NCBI GenBank assembly: GCA_030737835.1 | Contig: CM060854.1 | Location: 8,070,860 to 8,134,859 of the forward strand | Direction of reading: 5' to 3' | Source: Acorus gramineus | Taxonomy: Eukaryota > Streptophyta > Magnoliopsida > Acorales > Acoraceae | Length of the DNA: 64,000 bases | In this document: positions 1-13,300 of the stretch, in pieces | Position numbering within the stretch: position 1 is the first letter of the stretch | How the letters are laid out: every line of letters begins with the position of its first letter | Notes under the pieces: generated by a model | Database searches by the model: none | Seen by the model: only the letters and a program-made list of their open reading frames with translations | Told to the model about the DNA's origin: nothing | Program-made: the position numbers and the translations under genes

Positions 1-1633
1 ATCCACACACAAGTGTGCATTCTCATTTTTGTTACGAAGCATTGGGATGTAAAATCTTACAAAATGGGGATGCATGGTCGGTCATTGAACATGAGAATTT
101 ATATAAGTCCATCACTCATGGTCATCATTTGCATGAAACCATCAGAGAAGTTTTAAATTTTTAATAAGAGAATATACATAATACAAGAATAAAAAGGGTG
201 CATATCATCAATTGCATTAAGTCAGAGTTTAAAACCACGGTGGTCCAACAGACAATTTGGATCAATTCAAAATCCAAATTTAGGATTTAAAAAATGAACA
301 AATTTTCACCTTTTTCCCCTTGAAGTAAGCCCATGATTGTGTTAGAATCAATAAAATTCACACTTACGGATTACATTAATGTCATAGTTTGAAAGTAAGA
401 TAGCCAAAAACATGATGTGAATGGTTCCATAATTCAAGATAAAAATTCCAATGAGCAATCACTTTCCTCCTTTTCCATCGTCATAAAACATCTACACCTT
501 GTGTCAGAGTCAGGAATTCACAAGGAATGGAAAGATGAAATAGAATAAGTAAAGTTTTGCTTAGTCCCACTTTTAGCTTTGTTTTTCATTCCAACAGGTA
601 ACAAAAGGTATATGACCATTTGGAAGGTAGTACGTAGATCCACATACCTTCCAAATAAATGCATATACATATTGGAGTGAGAATTGGGGCTGAAAGTAGG
701 GCTGGTTCCATCAACACTCTATAGAATAACTTCTGTATAAGAAATTGAAAGAGCTTTGTTTTACACCTATCTCCACATTTAGCCCTACTTTTTGCTCTAC
801 TATACCATAGTTAACTACTTTCATATGGGATTATATACATTCATATGAAGGCACATTCATTACTATATTCTTTTCATACACCCCAGAGGCTGAATATCGG
901 CTAAAAATGAGTTCGTTGTACCTTTACTCAAACTGAAACCGCCCTTTGAACCCATTTGATCATAGCAATTTTTCAAATTAAACAAATATCAGAATATTTA
1001 AACCAAAAGACAATACTTTCATCCCTCAAACAAGCTCTTCCAAGCAAGCCCAAAGAAATCCCCTTTGACACAAAAAACTCTTTTGCCTACTAACTTTCCG
1101 AACAAACCCATACAAAGAATGATAAATATATATAAATAAATAAATAGATCAAATTCTTCTTCTTCTTCTACCTTTCATCATTTGGTAGTAGAAAAATCCA
1201 ATCCCTTACACTGGATTCAACCATCAAATTTTCAAGAACCCAAAACCAAAATTTTAAAATAAGGAAAATGTTACACACAGTTCATTTTACAGTCCAAAAC
1301 GCAGACCGCACATGTTTTCATTTTTTAAAAATCACATTCCTAATCTAATGAGGTATGCACTTTTATAAAAAGATGAAAATATATGATTAAATAATATCAT
1401 TTATAAAAAAATGTGAAAATTTTCAACAAGAGGTATGTACATCGATACAGCGAGTAGGAGAGGCGAACGAGGCATATAAAACTACATTTGTGACTGCAAA
1501 AACGACCGTAACCGAGCTCTTAAAATAAACTATTCATTCATCAACACAAAGACCAATCAAGGACAAAAAGAGAACCCACATAAGGTGGCCATGTATATAA
1601 ATATGTGTGTGTGTGTGAGGTGCATAGATTTAC
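1..1633. other. Non-coding: probable intron of the ALS3-like gene
   Basis: No exon with UPF0014-like coding potential was found on the minus strand here, so this is read as intron 1 or beyond. A short (GT)n tract lies at about 1604-1618. Nothing else was recognised. Confidence 0.5.
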
Positions 1634-1906
1634 CATGAATAGGTAGGCAAGGACAATCCAACCAGCGTTCTTCTGTGTGAAGATGAACTCCAACACAAAC
1701 CCAATAATGGAAAGTTGCAAGAAAGCCCTGGCAATGGAGTAAACCATCTCCCCCTCCAAACCCAGCTTCATATAGAATGAAAGCACCACTGCCATCACCA
1801 CCACCGCCGTCGCCGCCACTGGCTTCAGCATCCCCCTTAAAAACTCCATCCACACCACCCCCTCCATCATCACAAACACTTCCTCCATCATCACAAACAC
1901 TTCCAA
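1634..1906 (-). CDS. ALS3: ALS3/STAR2-like permease, first coding exon (partial)
   Basis: This is the N-terminal exon of a UPF0014-family membrane protein. In plants the family includes ALUMINUM SENSITIVE 3 / STAR2, the membrane partner of a half-size ABC ATPase in aluminium tolerance. The translation has the family signature MLKPVAATAVVV, then KLGLEGEMVYSIARAFLQLS, then NAGWIVLAYLFM. That gives two full hydrophobic segments and the start of a third. The exon ends after LAYLFM at a GT donor (complement of 1632-1633), phase 0. Downstream exons are not visible and should lie left of the window. The start is uncertain: ATGs at 1906, 1867 and 1849 are all in frame. The stretch before MEFLRG is a short internal duplication (VFVMMEE), so a start at 1867 or 1849 fits the family better. 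Family assignment is strong; the gene symbol rests on similarity from memory. Confidence 0.85.
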
Positions 1907-2118
1907 ACTCTCTCAGATTCTTTTAAAAAATGGGGGTTCGCTGTTACATGAGATGAAATGGAATAATGGGTTGCCATCATCTTGGGGAGGTGCTTTGTGG
2001 GAAAGGAGACTTTGAGGGAGGCTCTTTTCTCTTTTTAAAAAAGGGTGGGGAAGACAAAGTGGGTTATTTTTCTGAGTTTTTTTTTTTTTTTTGGCTTTAT
2101 TTGTTTTATTTTTTTAAA

Positions 2119-2389
2119 GGATTTTTAGTTTTAAGTCTCCACAAACCATCATATTTAGTGATCGATCCCTCCCTTTTTCGTATTTAGGTTTTAGTCCCCC
2201 AATTTAAAGGATAATTCATGGATAGGTCCCTTACAGGGACTAAAAAGTAAATTAAATAATTTATGCATAGGTTCCTTTCAGGGACTAAAAAGGAACTATC
2301 ATTTAAATATGAGGACTAAAACCTAAATACGAAGAAAGAAGAGATTGGTCACTAAATATGATGGTTTGAGGATTTAAAACTAAAATTCC
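2119..2389. mobile_element. MITE, family A copy 1 (long inverted-repeat hairpin)
   Basis: A 271-bp AT-rich element that starts GGATTTTTAGTTTTAAG and ends with the near reverse complement (TTAAAACTAAAATTCC). Inverted similarity runs well inward: the left arm has tttaggttttagtccc and the right arm gaggactaaaacctaaa. A second copy lies at 6733-7007 in the same orientation. It sits just upstream of the ALS3-like start. No protein is encoded. Confidence 0.8.
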
Positions 2390-4322
2390 TTTTTTTTTTT
2401 TTTTAAAGATGGGTGTCCCATCCCGAGGCTTTCTTTACCCCCGTAACAGATAAATAATTAAGTTGTTCTGCTATCTATCAATCTACGGCTATTTTAATGT
2501 AAATAAAAATAAAATAATTTTATTATATATATTTGAAGTGTCATGTACTTGTTTAAAGTGAAACACATGATTCTTTATTTTTATTCTTATATAATAATAT
2601 AGATATATGTAATTGATTTTTATACATTGTTTATATATTTCCATCCATTCTTCTTCACTGTTTGTTTACAATATTAAATTGTACATAATTAATTATATGT
2701 GTATTTTGTTATGGATTTTATACTTTATTTATTTTCTTATTATGAATGTCGTTGTATTGTAACATGATGAAAAAATTATTATATTTTTAGAGTAAATTGT
2801 GGTATGTTTATCATCAAATTTGACGTGCGTGAGAGAAGATCTGGTTATTTGCATGGATGGGGGAGAGGGGACATATAGAAAATGTGAAGGCAGAAGTAAA
2901 ATTAGAAAAAAAAGGATAAAAGATAATCGAATGAAAAGACCTAGAAATAATACCATAAGTAACTTAAGAATTTAGGCCGAATGCCTATCATTTCACTAAA
3001 AAAAAGTAACTTGAGGATCTAAAATAAATTCAGATATTTTAGAAACCTAAAAATAATTCAGAGATTTATCGGAGGACCCAAAATTAATTTCTCCTCTTTT
3101 ATTTGAAAACAATCTTTATATTTTTTTTTAAGAGTATCATCTCAAGAATCAATATCAACAAAAATATCATTCTTAAATTCAGAAGAATTTGTTAAATATT
3201 TTAAATTTTAAATTATTTTTTTTGAATTCTTTGACATTCCATCATATAAAGAACTTAAATAAGAATTCTTTATAATTTATTGGATAAGGTTTTAGAAATA
3301 TCTTCTACAATTATGAATACCCAAAATTTTGTCTAAAATTTAGTAATATTGCCAAAGTTTACTACTCTTAATAAGATTTTCATAAATACAAATAAATGAA
3401 TTAAGGATTTTTCTCAAGAACTATATTTTTTATGTTTTATTAAAATCTATCAATTAAATAAATGTGAAATATTTTAAATAAGGGTTTAAGGATAATATTA
3501 GATAAGGGCAATCAAGCCAATTAGGTTAACAAAATTTTCAAAGAAACATTTTTTTGGGTATAATTTCTTAAAGTAGTTGATTTGGGTAATTATGAACTTC
3601 TATAAAGTTTTATTTGGGTATTTTTTCTATATCTTATAGGATATAAATTCCTTTTTTAGGAATATAAATGCTTACCTACTTTTAAAAAAAACGATACAAT
3701 GTTTTTATTAAAAAAAGCAAAGTGAAGACTGTGTAGAATGGCATTTGGAATTCTCCTTATCACAGATTTCTTGAATTTAAATATGTCAAAACTTAACACA
3801 AAAAAAGTCTTTTAAACCTTTCCAAGCCACAAATCTTCCTTCCTTCTAGAAGTAAATTGCTGTAATTTTTTCAAATGTTTTTAAGACCTTGTAATTAATA
3901 AAACAAATACTAAACACACAACAAATTGAATTATAATTATTGAACTATTGTTGTAGTGAAAACCTATTTAGAAAAGTGGGTCAGTTTCCTACAAATGTCA
4001 TCTTCCTTGGGAGATATTTGATTTACTTTTCAGATATTAAAAAAAACATTGCAAACAAAGACTAACAGAAGAGTATCTTTGTATTATTTTTAAAAATTTT
4101 ACAAATATTTTTACTCGAATGGATACAAGTGGGGTAATTCCACATTTTTACAAACAAGGATATATATGTAAAATATATATATATATATATATCATTGCAG
4201 CACTTCTAAAAATTCCAGGGGTATTTCTGCTAGAGTGGATACAAGCGGATTATTTTACTCTTTCATTTCTAACATGGATATATATCCAAAGGAAAATGAT
4301 ATGTACATCATTTTATGTAGTT
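2390..4322. other. Intergenic, no gene seen
   Basis: Very AT-rich sequence with T and A runs and an (AT)n tract near 4173-4192. The short open frames have no recognisable composition or motif and are not called. Confidence 0.5.
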
Positions 4323-4888
4323 TGATGCATACATCATAGCTACACATTACATGGACGGCCGAAATTAGATGAGCCAGAAAAAAGAAAAGACATCTTGATC
4401 AATTGGGAGCACCGTAACTTCAAACTGCCATAACTTTTAGACCGTAGATCAGAATCACTATTATAATATGTCCACGCATTCGTATCGACGAGCCATACAG
4501 GAATAGTGCTATGCCTTTACTCCAATTTTTGGAGCATTTTGAGATCGTCTTGAGGGTCAAATTGACGATTAAAAGTTATTTTTACTATTTTTGACAGTTT
4601 TTAGTTTGTTAGGATTTTATACATTTGTTAGGATTTTACTATATTTAGATTTAAATTTCAAATAATGATTTGAATTCGAATTTGAATACCAGTTAGAATT
4701 AAATAATGATGTAGTTGTTATTTTTAGTTTAGATTAGAATAATTAGTTGAGATTCAATCTGTTATGGATTCTCTTATATAAATAGGCATGTAAACCATTT
4801 CAGTTTATTGATTATTAAAGCTTCTTTATTTTATCAACTGTATTTTGTTATCCTAGGATGATTAACATCTACTTAGAGTTTCCAATAA
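4323..4888 (+). mobile_element. LTR-like retrotransposon remnant
   Basis: The block starts TGATGCATACATCA. It contains a clear TATA box (tatataaata, about 4775-4784) in an otherwise gene-free region, and is followed by a degenerate tRNA-iMet primer-site-like sequence (ctggtattt at about 4890). That layout resembles the promoter half of an LTR plus primer site. No coding domain or second LTR is adjacent, so this could be a solo LTR or truncated copy. The call is inference from layout. Confidence 0.35.
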
Positions 4889-5425
4889 TCTGGTATTTCA
4901 TCAGAAATTAACAGGTCATTGAAGCCCAACGCCCTGGCATTCTTCCCTTGAAGAATCAATAGAGCCGTTGGGGCCTGCGAATTCGCATCGTCGATCGAAT
5001 CAGCAGAAGAGCGTGATCCCACGTTGCATCATAGTCCAATTTGGAATCCATACCATTTTTTTTTAAAATTATACTCTCTCATTAAAGTATATATTGTTAT
5101 ATAAAATAAAGTATATATTGAGATACAATAATGTATTGCTTTATTTTGAAATTTTTTTTTTTTTACTCTATACGTTATCATAGTATTTGTGCTATAAAAT
5201 AGGATGCAAAATAGAGGAGTGTATCAACTCTCACATGGAAAACAAAATGTTAGACACAGCTCCAAATGCAGTCCTTATATGTTTTAATTTTTTTAAAAAT
5301 AATACATAAATGTAAAAGAATTTTAACAAGATATATATCACACTTAAAGAAATATATATTTTACTGGATGACTAAAGAGATATATGAGACTGCATTTGAG
5401 ACTATAAATTTTTAGGGAAATTAAA

Positions 5426-5868
5426 GGGTCCATGTGATCACCCATCTATTAGTTTTACATCCCTCGAAATTTTTAAGTTTTTTAGGCCCCCAAGGCATTG
5501 AATTTTTTTTTTTAAGTTCCTCCAGTCGGATGCTATTCGAAAATATCAAAAATGCCCCCCCCCCAAGTATGCGAAAGTTAACAATGTCATCAGGAGCGTT
5601 AACAGTGAACTGGAAATATTTAATAATATATTAGAGTCTGTTTATAGTGTACTAAAATAATTGGGTAGGGGCCATTTTTTGTGAAGGTTAATAACGTATT
5701 GAGGAGTGTTAACAATGTATTAAAATAATTGGGCGTGGTGCATTTTAAGTATTTTTGAATAACATCCGGCTGGGGGGATTAAAAATAATTTTTCACCGCC
5801 TTAGGGACCTAAAAAACTTGAAAAATTCTAAGGATCTAAAAATAATAAATGGGTGACCACATAACCCC
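5426..5868. mobile_element. Inverted-repeat element (MITE-like)
   Basis: The left arm begins gggtccatgtgatcaccc and the right arm ends gggtgaccacataacccc, imperfect reverse complements. The match continues inward: aagttttttaggcccc on the left, gggacctaaaaaactt on the right. It is about 443 bp with no coding capacity. No clear target duplication was seen. Confidence 0.6.
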
Positions 5869-5879
5869 TAATTAATTTT

Positions 5880-6175
5880 TTCAATAGATATAACTCCATA
5901 GAAAAATTAGCTAAATCAATTTTAGTCCATGTAAAATTAAAAAATCATCACAAGTCCACATGTTATTAAAAAAATATTATCTACCAATCCTATTATCACC
6001 CCAACTAACCATACATAGTTATTTTTAACTACACATTAAAAGTTATCAAAATGCCTGTACCTCTTATTTTTAAAAAATCGATATAGCTCTCTAGAAACTC
6101 ATGAAAATAAAAAAAAACCTCTACAAAATCGATAAATCTCATAAGGTCTTTATCTTATTAGATAATATTTATTTA
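5880..6175. repeat. Fragment of a dispersed inverted-repeat family (see 21429-22213)
   Basis: Shares blocks with the element at 21429-22213: ttagctaaatcaattttagtcc-like arms, acaagtcc-like motifs and the aacacattaaaagtt-like core. A further arm-like stretch occurs at 61090-61200. This copy looks truncated. No coding capacity. Confidence 0.5.
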
Positions 6176-6732
6176 AGTCTCTATCGTAATCGAAAATAAT
6201 CAGATAGACGCCGATATCCGCACCCCGAGTTACAAGAAACCCATCCCTTTTTTTTTTAAAAAAAAAAAATTTATGTACTGTAGCAATAAACGGAAACCCA
6301 CCCTGAGGCCGGCATTCCCTTTGGCGACGGTGGTGAATGATGGTCGCCAGAGGTTTCGGCGAGTGTACCAACCTAGGTTGGCATTCCTTCTGGCGACGGT
6401 GTTGAAGTGTGGTCGCTCGAAGGCCTGACGAGCTAAAGTAAGAGAGAATAAATTCACATTTTTACAAGTTTCAAACCAAATAGACAAATTTCACATTTAA
6501 ACACATATAACAGACAGCCATAGCAGCATAACAACATTTAAAACACATCAAAATATGACGTTTGCATTCCATAACCAACCATTCATATGACTACACAACA
6601 AAATACATGTTCAAATTACACAACCATTCATGTGACTATATTGATTTTTTCATATGTAAAAATAAATAACCTATCCAATAAAAACAATTACTCATTTTTT
6701 TAAAAAATAAAATAAACATAAAAATAATTTAA

Positions 6733-7007
6733 GGGATTTTTAGTTTTAAGTCTCCACAAACCATCATATTTAGTGATCGATCCCTCCCTTCTTCGTATTT
6801 AGGTTTTAGTCCCCCAATTTAAAGGATAATTCATGGATAGATCCCTCATAGGGACTAAAAAGTAAATTAAATAATTTATGGATAGGTCCCTCTCAGGGAT
6901 TAAAAAGGAACTATCATTTAAATCTAGGGACTAAAACCTAAATATGAAGAAGGGAGGAATCGATCACTAAATATGATGGTTTGTGGGGACTTAAAACTAA
7001 AAATCCC
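6733..7007. mobile_element. MITE, family A copy 2 with 9-bp target duplication
   Basis: A 275-bp element nearly identical to 2119-2389. It begins GGGATTTTTAGTTTTAAG and ends CTTAAAACTAAAAATCCC. It is flanked by a perfect direct repeat ataatttaa (6724-6732 and 7008-7016). A 9-bp duplication is typical of Mutator-like insertions. The superfamily call is inferred from that length only. Confidence 0.85.
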
Positions 7008-7333
7008 ATAATTTAAACATGTATTTTGTATTATAGTCATATGAATGATTCGTTATAAAATCCTAACATCGTATTTTGATGTGTTATAAATGCTACCATC
7101 ATTTTTTTTTAATAAATGACCCATCCACTTTTTACAAGTCGGTTCGTAGTATAGAAAGCAGACAAGTTGGGAGCCCCAAAAATCGGTGCGTGGAGTCCAC
7201 GGCGACGAAAAAAAATGGAAACCCAACGAATCCAAACCCGCGTACGTGACTTCCATTGTTTCATCTAAAAAAACCCAACGAAAAGAATAAGAAGAAACAG
7301 TTGATTTGCTCCCGCCTCGAAAATCCACCACAA

Positions 7334-10300
7334 ATGCTCGCTCCGATATCGCCTGTGATCCTCATCATCATCTCTTCGATCGTCGTCTCATCTCTTGCTG
7401 GTAATTCAAATCCAACCAAATCTCCTCCTCGTGTTTTAATTTTGTAGATTTTTTTTTCTTCTAAAAAGACGGTGATCTGTTATGGAAAAGAAGGAGGAGT
7501 GCGTGTTAGATGTTTTTGGTGAAATTTGGGCCATTTCGATGAAATCGTGATGAGTGAATAAAAAAAACTCGACGTGGTTTTTGAATTTGAGGTGGCACAT
7601 CAACTTATTGATTTGGGGAAGAATTGGGAAGTGAAGTGTTAGTTCTATGTGATGGGTTTGGTGGAATTTGTTGATGATTTTATAGCGATTCGCTGTGAAA
7701 TTGTATGATTTGCATCTTGTTTGGAAGAATATTGAAAATTATATGTGATATTTTAGCAAAACCAATGTTTCTTGCACTTGGACATTGATCCTTCGTTGGG
7801 ATAGTTGCTATTCCATGAGTGAGGTTCGCCTGTTGTTTTTTATCGATAAATAATGTTGTTGTTGGCTCTAATTGCTTATATCATCTGGTTATTTTGAAAG
7901 CCTGGCCTTTCATGAGTGTTTTATTTTTTGGGCAAGGCTCTGTAAGCTTGAATTTCATTGATGTCTAAATTTTGGTTACAAGATTAGAGGCATAGAATAT
8001 TATTGATACTTGAAAACCAAACAAACAGTATAATCTCTAAATTTCGGTCATTTGATTGACAAGAGATTGTCTCTATCCAACAAATTATAGGATTGTTGGT
8101 CATACTTTTGATTGTACCATGTAAGACCCTGAAGAATTCATCGGAAAAAAGGAGTGACACATGATTGTGGATGATTTTGGAGTTATAACATATGAATCAA
8201 TAACACTGGCTGATTCATGAGTATTTATATCCACATAATTGGTTTTTTCAGTCTTTATGGAGTCTCTTTCTAAATCTGAAATACTTGCTTCTTCATCCGT
8301 CCTTATATTAGGGTCAAGGTTCTTCACATTTTGCCTTTTATCATTCATCCATTGCATTTTCAGCATCGATCCTCTTAAGATCTTCAAAATAATTTGCAAC
8401 ATGTGATGGGTATATGCAAGACACTAACGTGAGATAAAGACAAGATCTTCTTATAGTTTTAGAACCGTACCGCAGTGGATCCTGATGAATTATGGTGTTA
8501 GGATTCCTGTCAACTTGCAAAAAAAGAAAAAAGAAAAAAAGAAAGAGATAAATATGCGTATGTCAATATCATCGAGGTTCATATCTCTCTATTTGATGCC
8601 TTTATGAATAAATGAAGAGTTTGAGATAGGCTCTTTGTGTGATGTGTGAGAACAATACAATTCTCTAGGCTCTGATACCATTCTGAACCCCCCCCCCCCC
8701 CCCCCCTCTTCCAAAAAAAAAGGAAGAAAGAAAGAATATAGGCTGATCTATATAAATGGGATATATTGGGGGGTGGGGTGGGAGGGTGCTGACAGATTAG
8801 TAAGATGGAGAGAGAGAAGCTTGAATAGAGAATCTTAGAGAGAGCAAGAAGTTGAAATAAAAAATTTGAATAGAGGGAGAATGGAGAAAATGAATGTTAG
8901 AGGGAGGTTTATGATAAGGTTATTTCATAAATTTATCCATTCTAGTGGTCACTTACATGGGGCTCTCTTTTTATATACAATCATGACTCATACTTTAGGC
9001 ACATTTAAACAAGCAATGTAACTGCCCTACAAAAACAAACTGACTCATAGATACCCACACATCAAAAAACACAATCATGACTTTGTAACTTAAGGAAAGG
9101 AGTTCATGGGTTTGAGTCCCAACATTTATCTACCAAAAAAAAATCTTGAGAAGTTGAAGCCTCTCTGCTGGCTCTTTGGGGATGGTGTTCTCTCCCCGTA
9201 CTTTCCCTTGTTTTTCCCTCATTTCTTCCTTTTTCTCACTGCCTTTCATCTTTAAGTCAGCCTGGTATTGTACCCCCAAGACAAGTTTAATAAGATTTTG
9301 GTGGTAGAATCCCTACCCTTTGATTAAAACAACGAATTGGTATTTTTGACTCCTGGCCTCCACACACACAGGATGGGTGTGAGATTTGTCCCGATTTTGC
9401 ATCAGCTGAGATGGTGGTTGTTTTCGTATGAAATGTTGTTTTCATTCATAATTCTGTCGGATTTCATTCATAACTTTTGTTATTTCCATGAAAGTAATTA
9501 TTTTGGTGACTGTATAATTAAAATTTTTTGTTACATGATGAGATGGATGACAAGAACATTTTATTGCAGGTGTTTATTGTGTGAGAGTTGTTACACTTGA
9601 ATCGATTCAAATATATAATACCCATGAGTGGTGGAATAGACCCAGGGTTTACTTCTATTGCATGGGAGGGAACAAGACATATCTTCCGGATGTGAAGGAA
9701 ATAGATTATCTGTATTCTTTCAAGGGTGAAGAATCTTGGCAGGTTTGTTCTTCATTAGAACTTTTGAATGCCTAAAGTATCTTGTTGTATGCTTTTTTTT
9801 AAAATTAAAAGTTGCACTTGTTTTAAGTGATGGAGATGGGTTTAGCCCTAATGTGGTGAAGGCAGATTTTATCTGCCGACAGGGTGGGTGGATTGCAGAA
9901 TCTTTTTCAATGGCCTCCTAGGTTGGGCAGACATTTTAGAATAATGTGTTAATACTTGACAGTAACTTGCACCTGACAGTATTTTTTTTCCATAAAAGAT
10001 GAAGTAAATATTATGAATATGCCTTTTGAAGTTCAGAAATAATTATGCAGCTTAGACCAAATTCAACCTTTGATACAGATAAAGTTGTTCCCACTGAATC
10101 TTGACAAGATATTTGGAAGATCAGTGTGCTTAGGCTTCAGTTTGCTACATTTTTTCCATTTTCTACAATTTATTTATATGTGCTTAAGGTTTTTTTTTTT
10201 TTTGAAAGTAAATATAGGAGAATCTTATTCAAGAAACCCCAAGCATCGCCCATTTATAAGAGACGAGGGATCTACTTACATCATAAGAGAAGAAGAAGAA

Positions 10301-13300
10301 AGGGAAATACAAGATTATATCAATTCGCCCGATTAAATATTATCTTCTTCCCCAAGCATCGCCCATTAAGGATCTAGGCGAAGGTTTCTCCAAGATGAAT
10401 TTAACCCAATCCGTAAGCATCGATGTGATTGCGGCCCAAGTATTTTCCAAATACACCCCTTTGTGTTGAAACACCTTTGCATTGCGCGTTAGCCAAATGG
10501 ATCAACAAGTAGCATGAGGAATCAATAATTGGAACTTGCAAGATTGCTTCTATTGCCCTTCTTTCTGTGGTTCCGGAACCATCTCCACATGACTTCCAAG
10601 ATTCGTGAATGGACAAATTGTCCCTAGGACTTCCATATATGTGCTTAAGCTTCATAAGATATACATGATTTATTTGATGATCATTCTGGGAAGATGGCTA
10701 AAAGTTACTTCAGATTTCACACACCGCCATGCTAATATATTGTAGTTATATCACTGTCATATTGTCCATAGTGATGATGTCATGTCGTTCTTCTTACAGC
10801 AACACTTATGACTTTTACTACTGGTATGCACTATGCATTAAAATTATAGACGAGAAGCTAATCATCTGGAAGATGTCAGATGGAAGTAGTTGAAGAAACA
10901 AGTCACCATGGGCATGAACTTTGTACTAGGATTGTATCTCTAACCAAAGTTACATGTGCACTTGCTTTTCTTTTTCTCTCTCTTTTGGTATTGAATTATG
11001 TCAATAACTTAGTACATTTTTCTTTTCTACTTTACATAATTTGTTAATGGAAAATATATATTTAGATTGCTTGAACACCACTCAGACTAAATTGCTGGTG
11101 TAATAAACAAGGAGTAAAATGAATCCACGATCGAATAATTTATCCATCCTAAAAATTCCAGCAATCTCACCTCTTCATGAAGTTTTAGCTTTAATCCCTT
11201 TATGTTCTGTCCATAATATATTCTAAAATTTGGATATTGGTGTATTTGACTGGCAATTACTTTTGTTTTAAATAATACTTTTCGAGGTCTCACCTCAATT
11301 TTACAAATTATTTTACATTCCTTATTCCGAGAACTTGGAGATTTTATTGCTTTTAAAATAACGATCTAGAAGGTGTGCCTTTTAGAATGATATATATAAT
11401 ATATTGGTTTATACTAATACAAAAGAGATCCACAATTTTTTAATTGAATCACTTTTGCCTTTCAGTGTCTTTTAAATATACCTGTTGTTTGCAAACATTT
11501 TCTTTGCAGAGTCCCTTGCCTAGGTCTTCTTATAAAAAAAATAAAAAAAGTTTTCCTCTGAATGTTTGAAAACTAATTGAAGTCAATTGATCGTATTCAC
11601 TTGAATGTTAATTAGAAGTATCTAAAAGATCATATATGATATAAATGGATATGTTTAAATAAATTATATCAGTAGAAGGGGAAAGGGCCAATGTGAGTCC
11701 CATAAAATAATATATCATTTAGCCAGTTGTACCACATAATGTAGAAAATTTTGGTAATATTAGAACATGCAACATGCAAGCTAACAGCAGCAGACCATCG
11801 TTGGCGTAGTGGTCGAGATGCACCCCTCCCAAAGGGAGGTCATGGGTTCGAACCCGTCTTTACCCACCAAAAAAAAAACAAAACATGCAAGCTAACAAGC
11901 TTGACTTATCCACCTGTTTGTTGGTGATTATTCGAAAGAATTTTCCGTTGGACCGGGGCAAAGAGGAAGAGATAGCTTTCCAGCTTGACCGTAAGGTCAG
12001 CTACGGGCGGTCCCTCCGATATCAAAAAAGAAAAAAAGCAAGCTAGCCAAAACATTAATGCAAGGAAGAAATGCCCCAATATTATTCTGGATTTCAAATG
12101 TTCATTTTGCTGCCAAACTCCCAAGCCTTTTTTTTTTTGCTTAGGCATTTGTAATAATGCTTAACTTCTGATATCATTGATTTATTTTGATAACCAGATG
12201 AGACATAAACATCAAATAATGAATCAAATAACTCAAAAAACTTATTCGAAAGGGATGTCTTTTGAGACGGGGCCCCGCCAACAGTAGTTATGCTAGCCAA
12301 CGGACAGGGGGAGCTTAGGGAGGGAGTTCTCTGTGGAGCAAGGTTGAAACTTCCTATCAAGCAAAGTGGAGTTGGCTGGCTGGCACCAGAAGAAGAGTAT
12401 GCCTGTGGTGGGATAGAAGGGAAAAAAAGATCTGAATTTTTACTGCAGCGTTACAGTGTATTTGGAAGAAGGGTTCAGATCTTTTATATGGTAGATGCAG
12501 AGAATTCTCTGTGGAATAAACTAATGGTATCCATGTGGGTGGGTATACACCCACCAACTTGTGCATTCGGAACACATATGACAATATCGGTAGATCACAT
12601 GAACCATGGGTGATTGTTCACTAGGGTTTACTGCTAGTTTGGCAATGGGTCAATGTTTTGAAGATAAGCTGTCCTAATTTTGAGGAATAAAAAGTCCATT
12701 AATTTTGTCCATATTCACATTTGTCAAAATTGGAACAAAAAATGGGAATAAATGTTATTTTAGCTTTTAGGTGGAACAAAAAATCATCATTTTCATTTTA
12801 AAATCGGGGCAACTCTCCGTACTTTATTTTGATTATTTTTTATACCAATTGAGATAAGTTGTCATTCTTTTCACTTATTTCCACAATTATCTCTTATCCC
12901 ACCACTTATCCCCTTGCCAAACTAGCCCTAGGTGTTCTGCAAACACAAGATAGTGAGTGCATATCTGACCATGGTGTCTTAGGTAATTGTTATTTGTAGA
13001 TCCTTTCTTCTCAAGTAATTTACACCATTTGACATTTACTTCATGAGCTAATGTATGGATGATAAATTGGTATCTATTTTCAAGATTTTTTCTTGTTGAT
13101 TTTGAGGTTTCGGTGGTTTCATTCTCGTCAAACTGTTATCATTCTGCTGATGGAATTAGATCTGCCCAATTCTCAATTCTTGTCTGCATCATGTCTGTTT
13201 AACTTTGCAGCTGAAAGGCTATGAAACTCTTTCAAGAAGGTGACTAAGATTAAAATTCTTTTTTGCAGCCTCTGACAGAGCTTCCAGACAAGAAATGTAA

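Noticed and set aside
8100-8402. 100-codon minus frame in intron 1
   Set aside because: Composition is intron-like and no retroelement or host domain was recognised, although it lies downstream of a minus-strand primer site.
11802-11870. tRNA gene suggested by box A and box B
   Set aside because: No cloverleaf arms beyond the boxes, an A-rich tail and a 16-bp target duplication make it a SINE.
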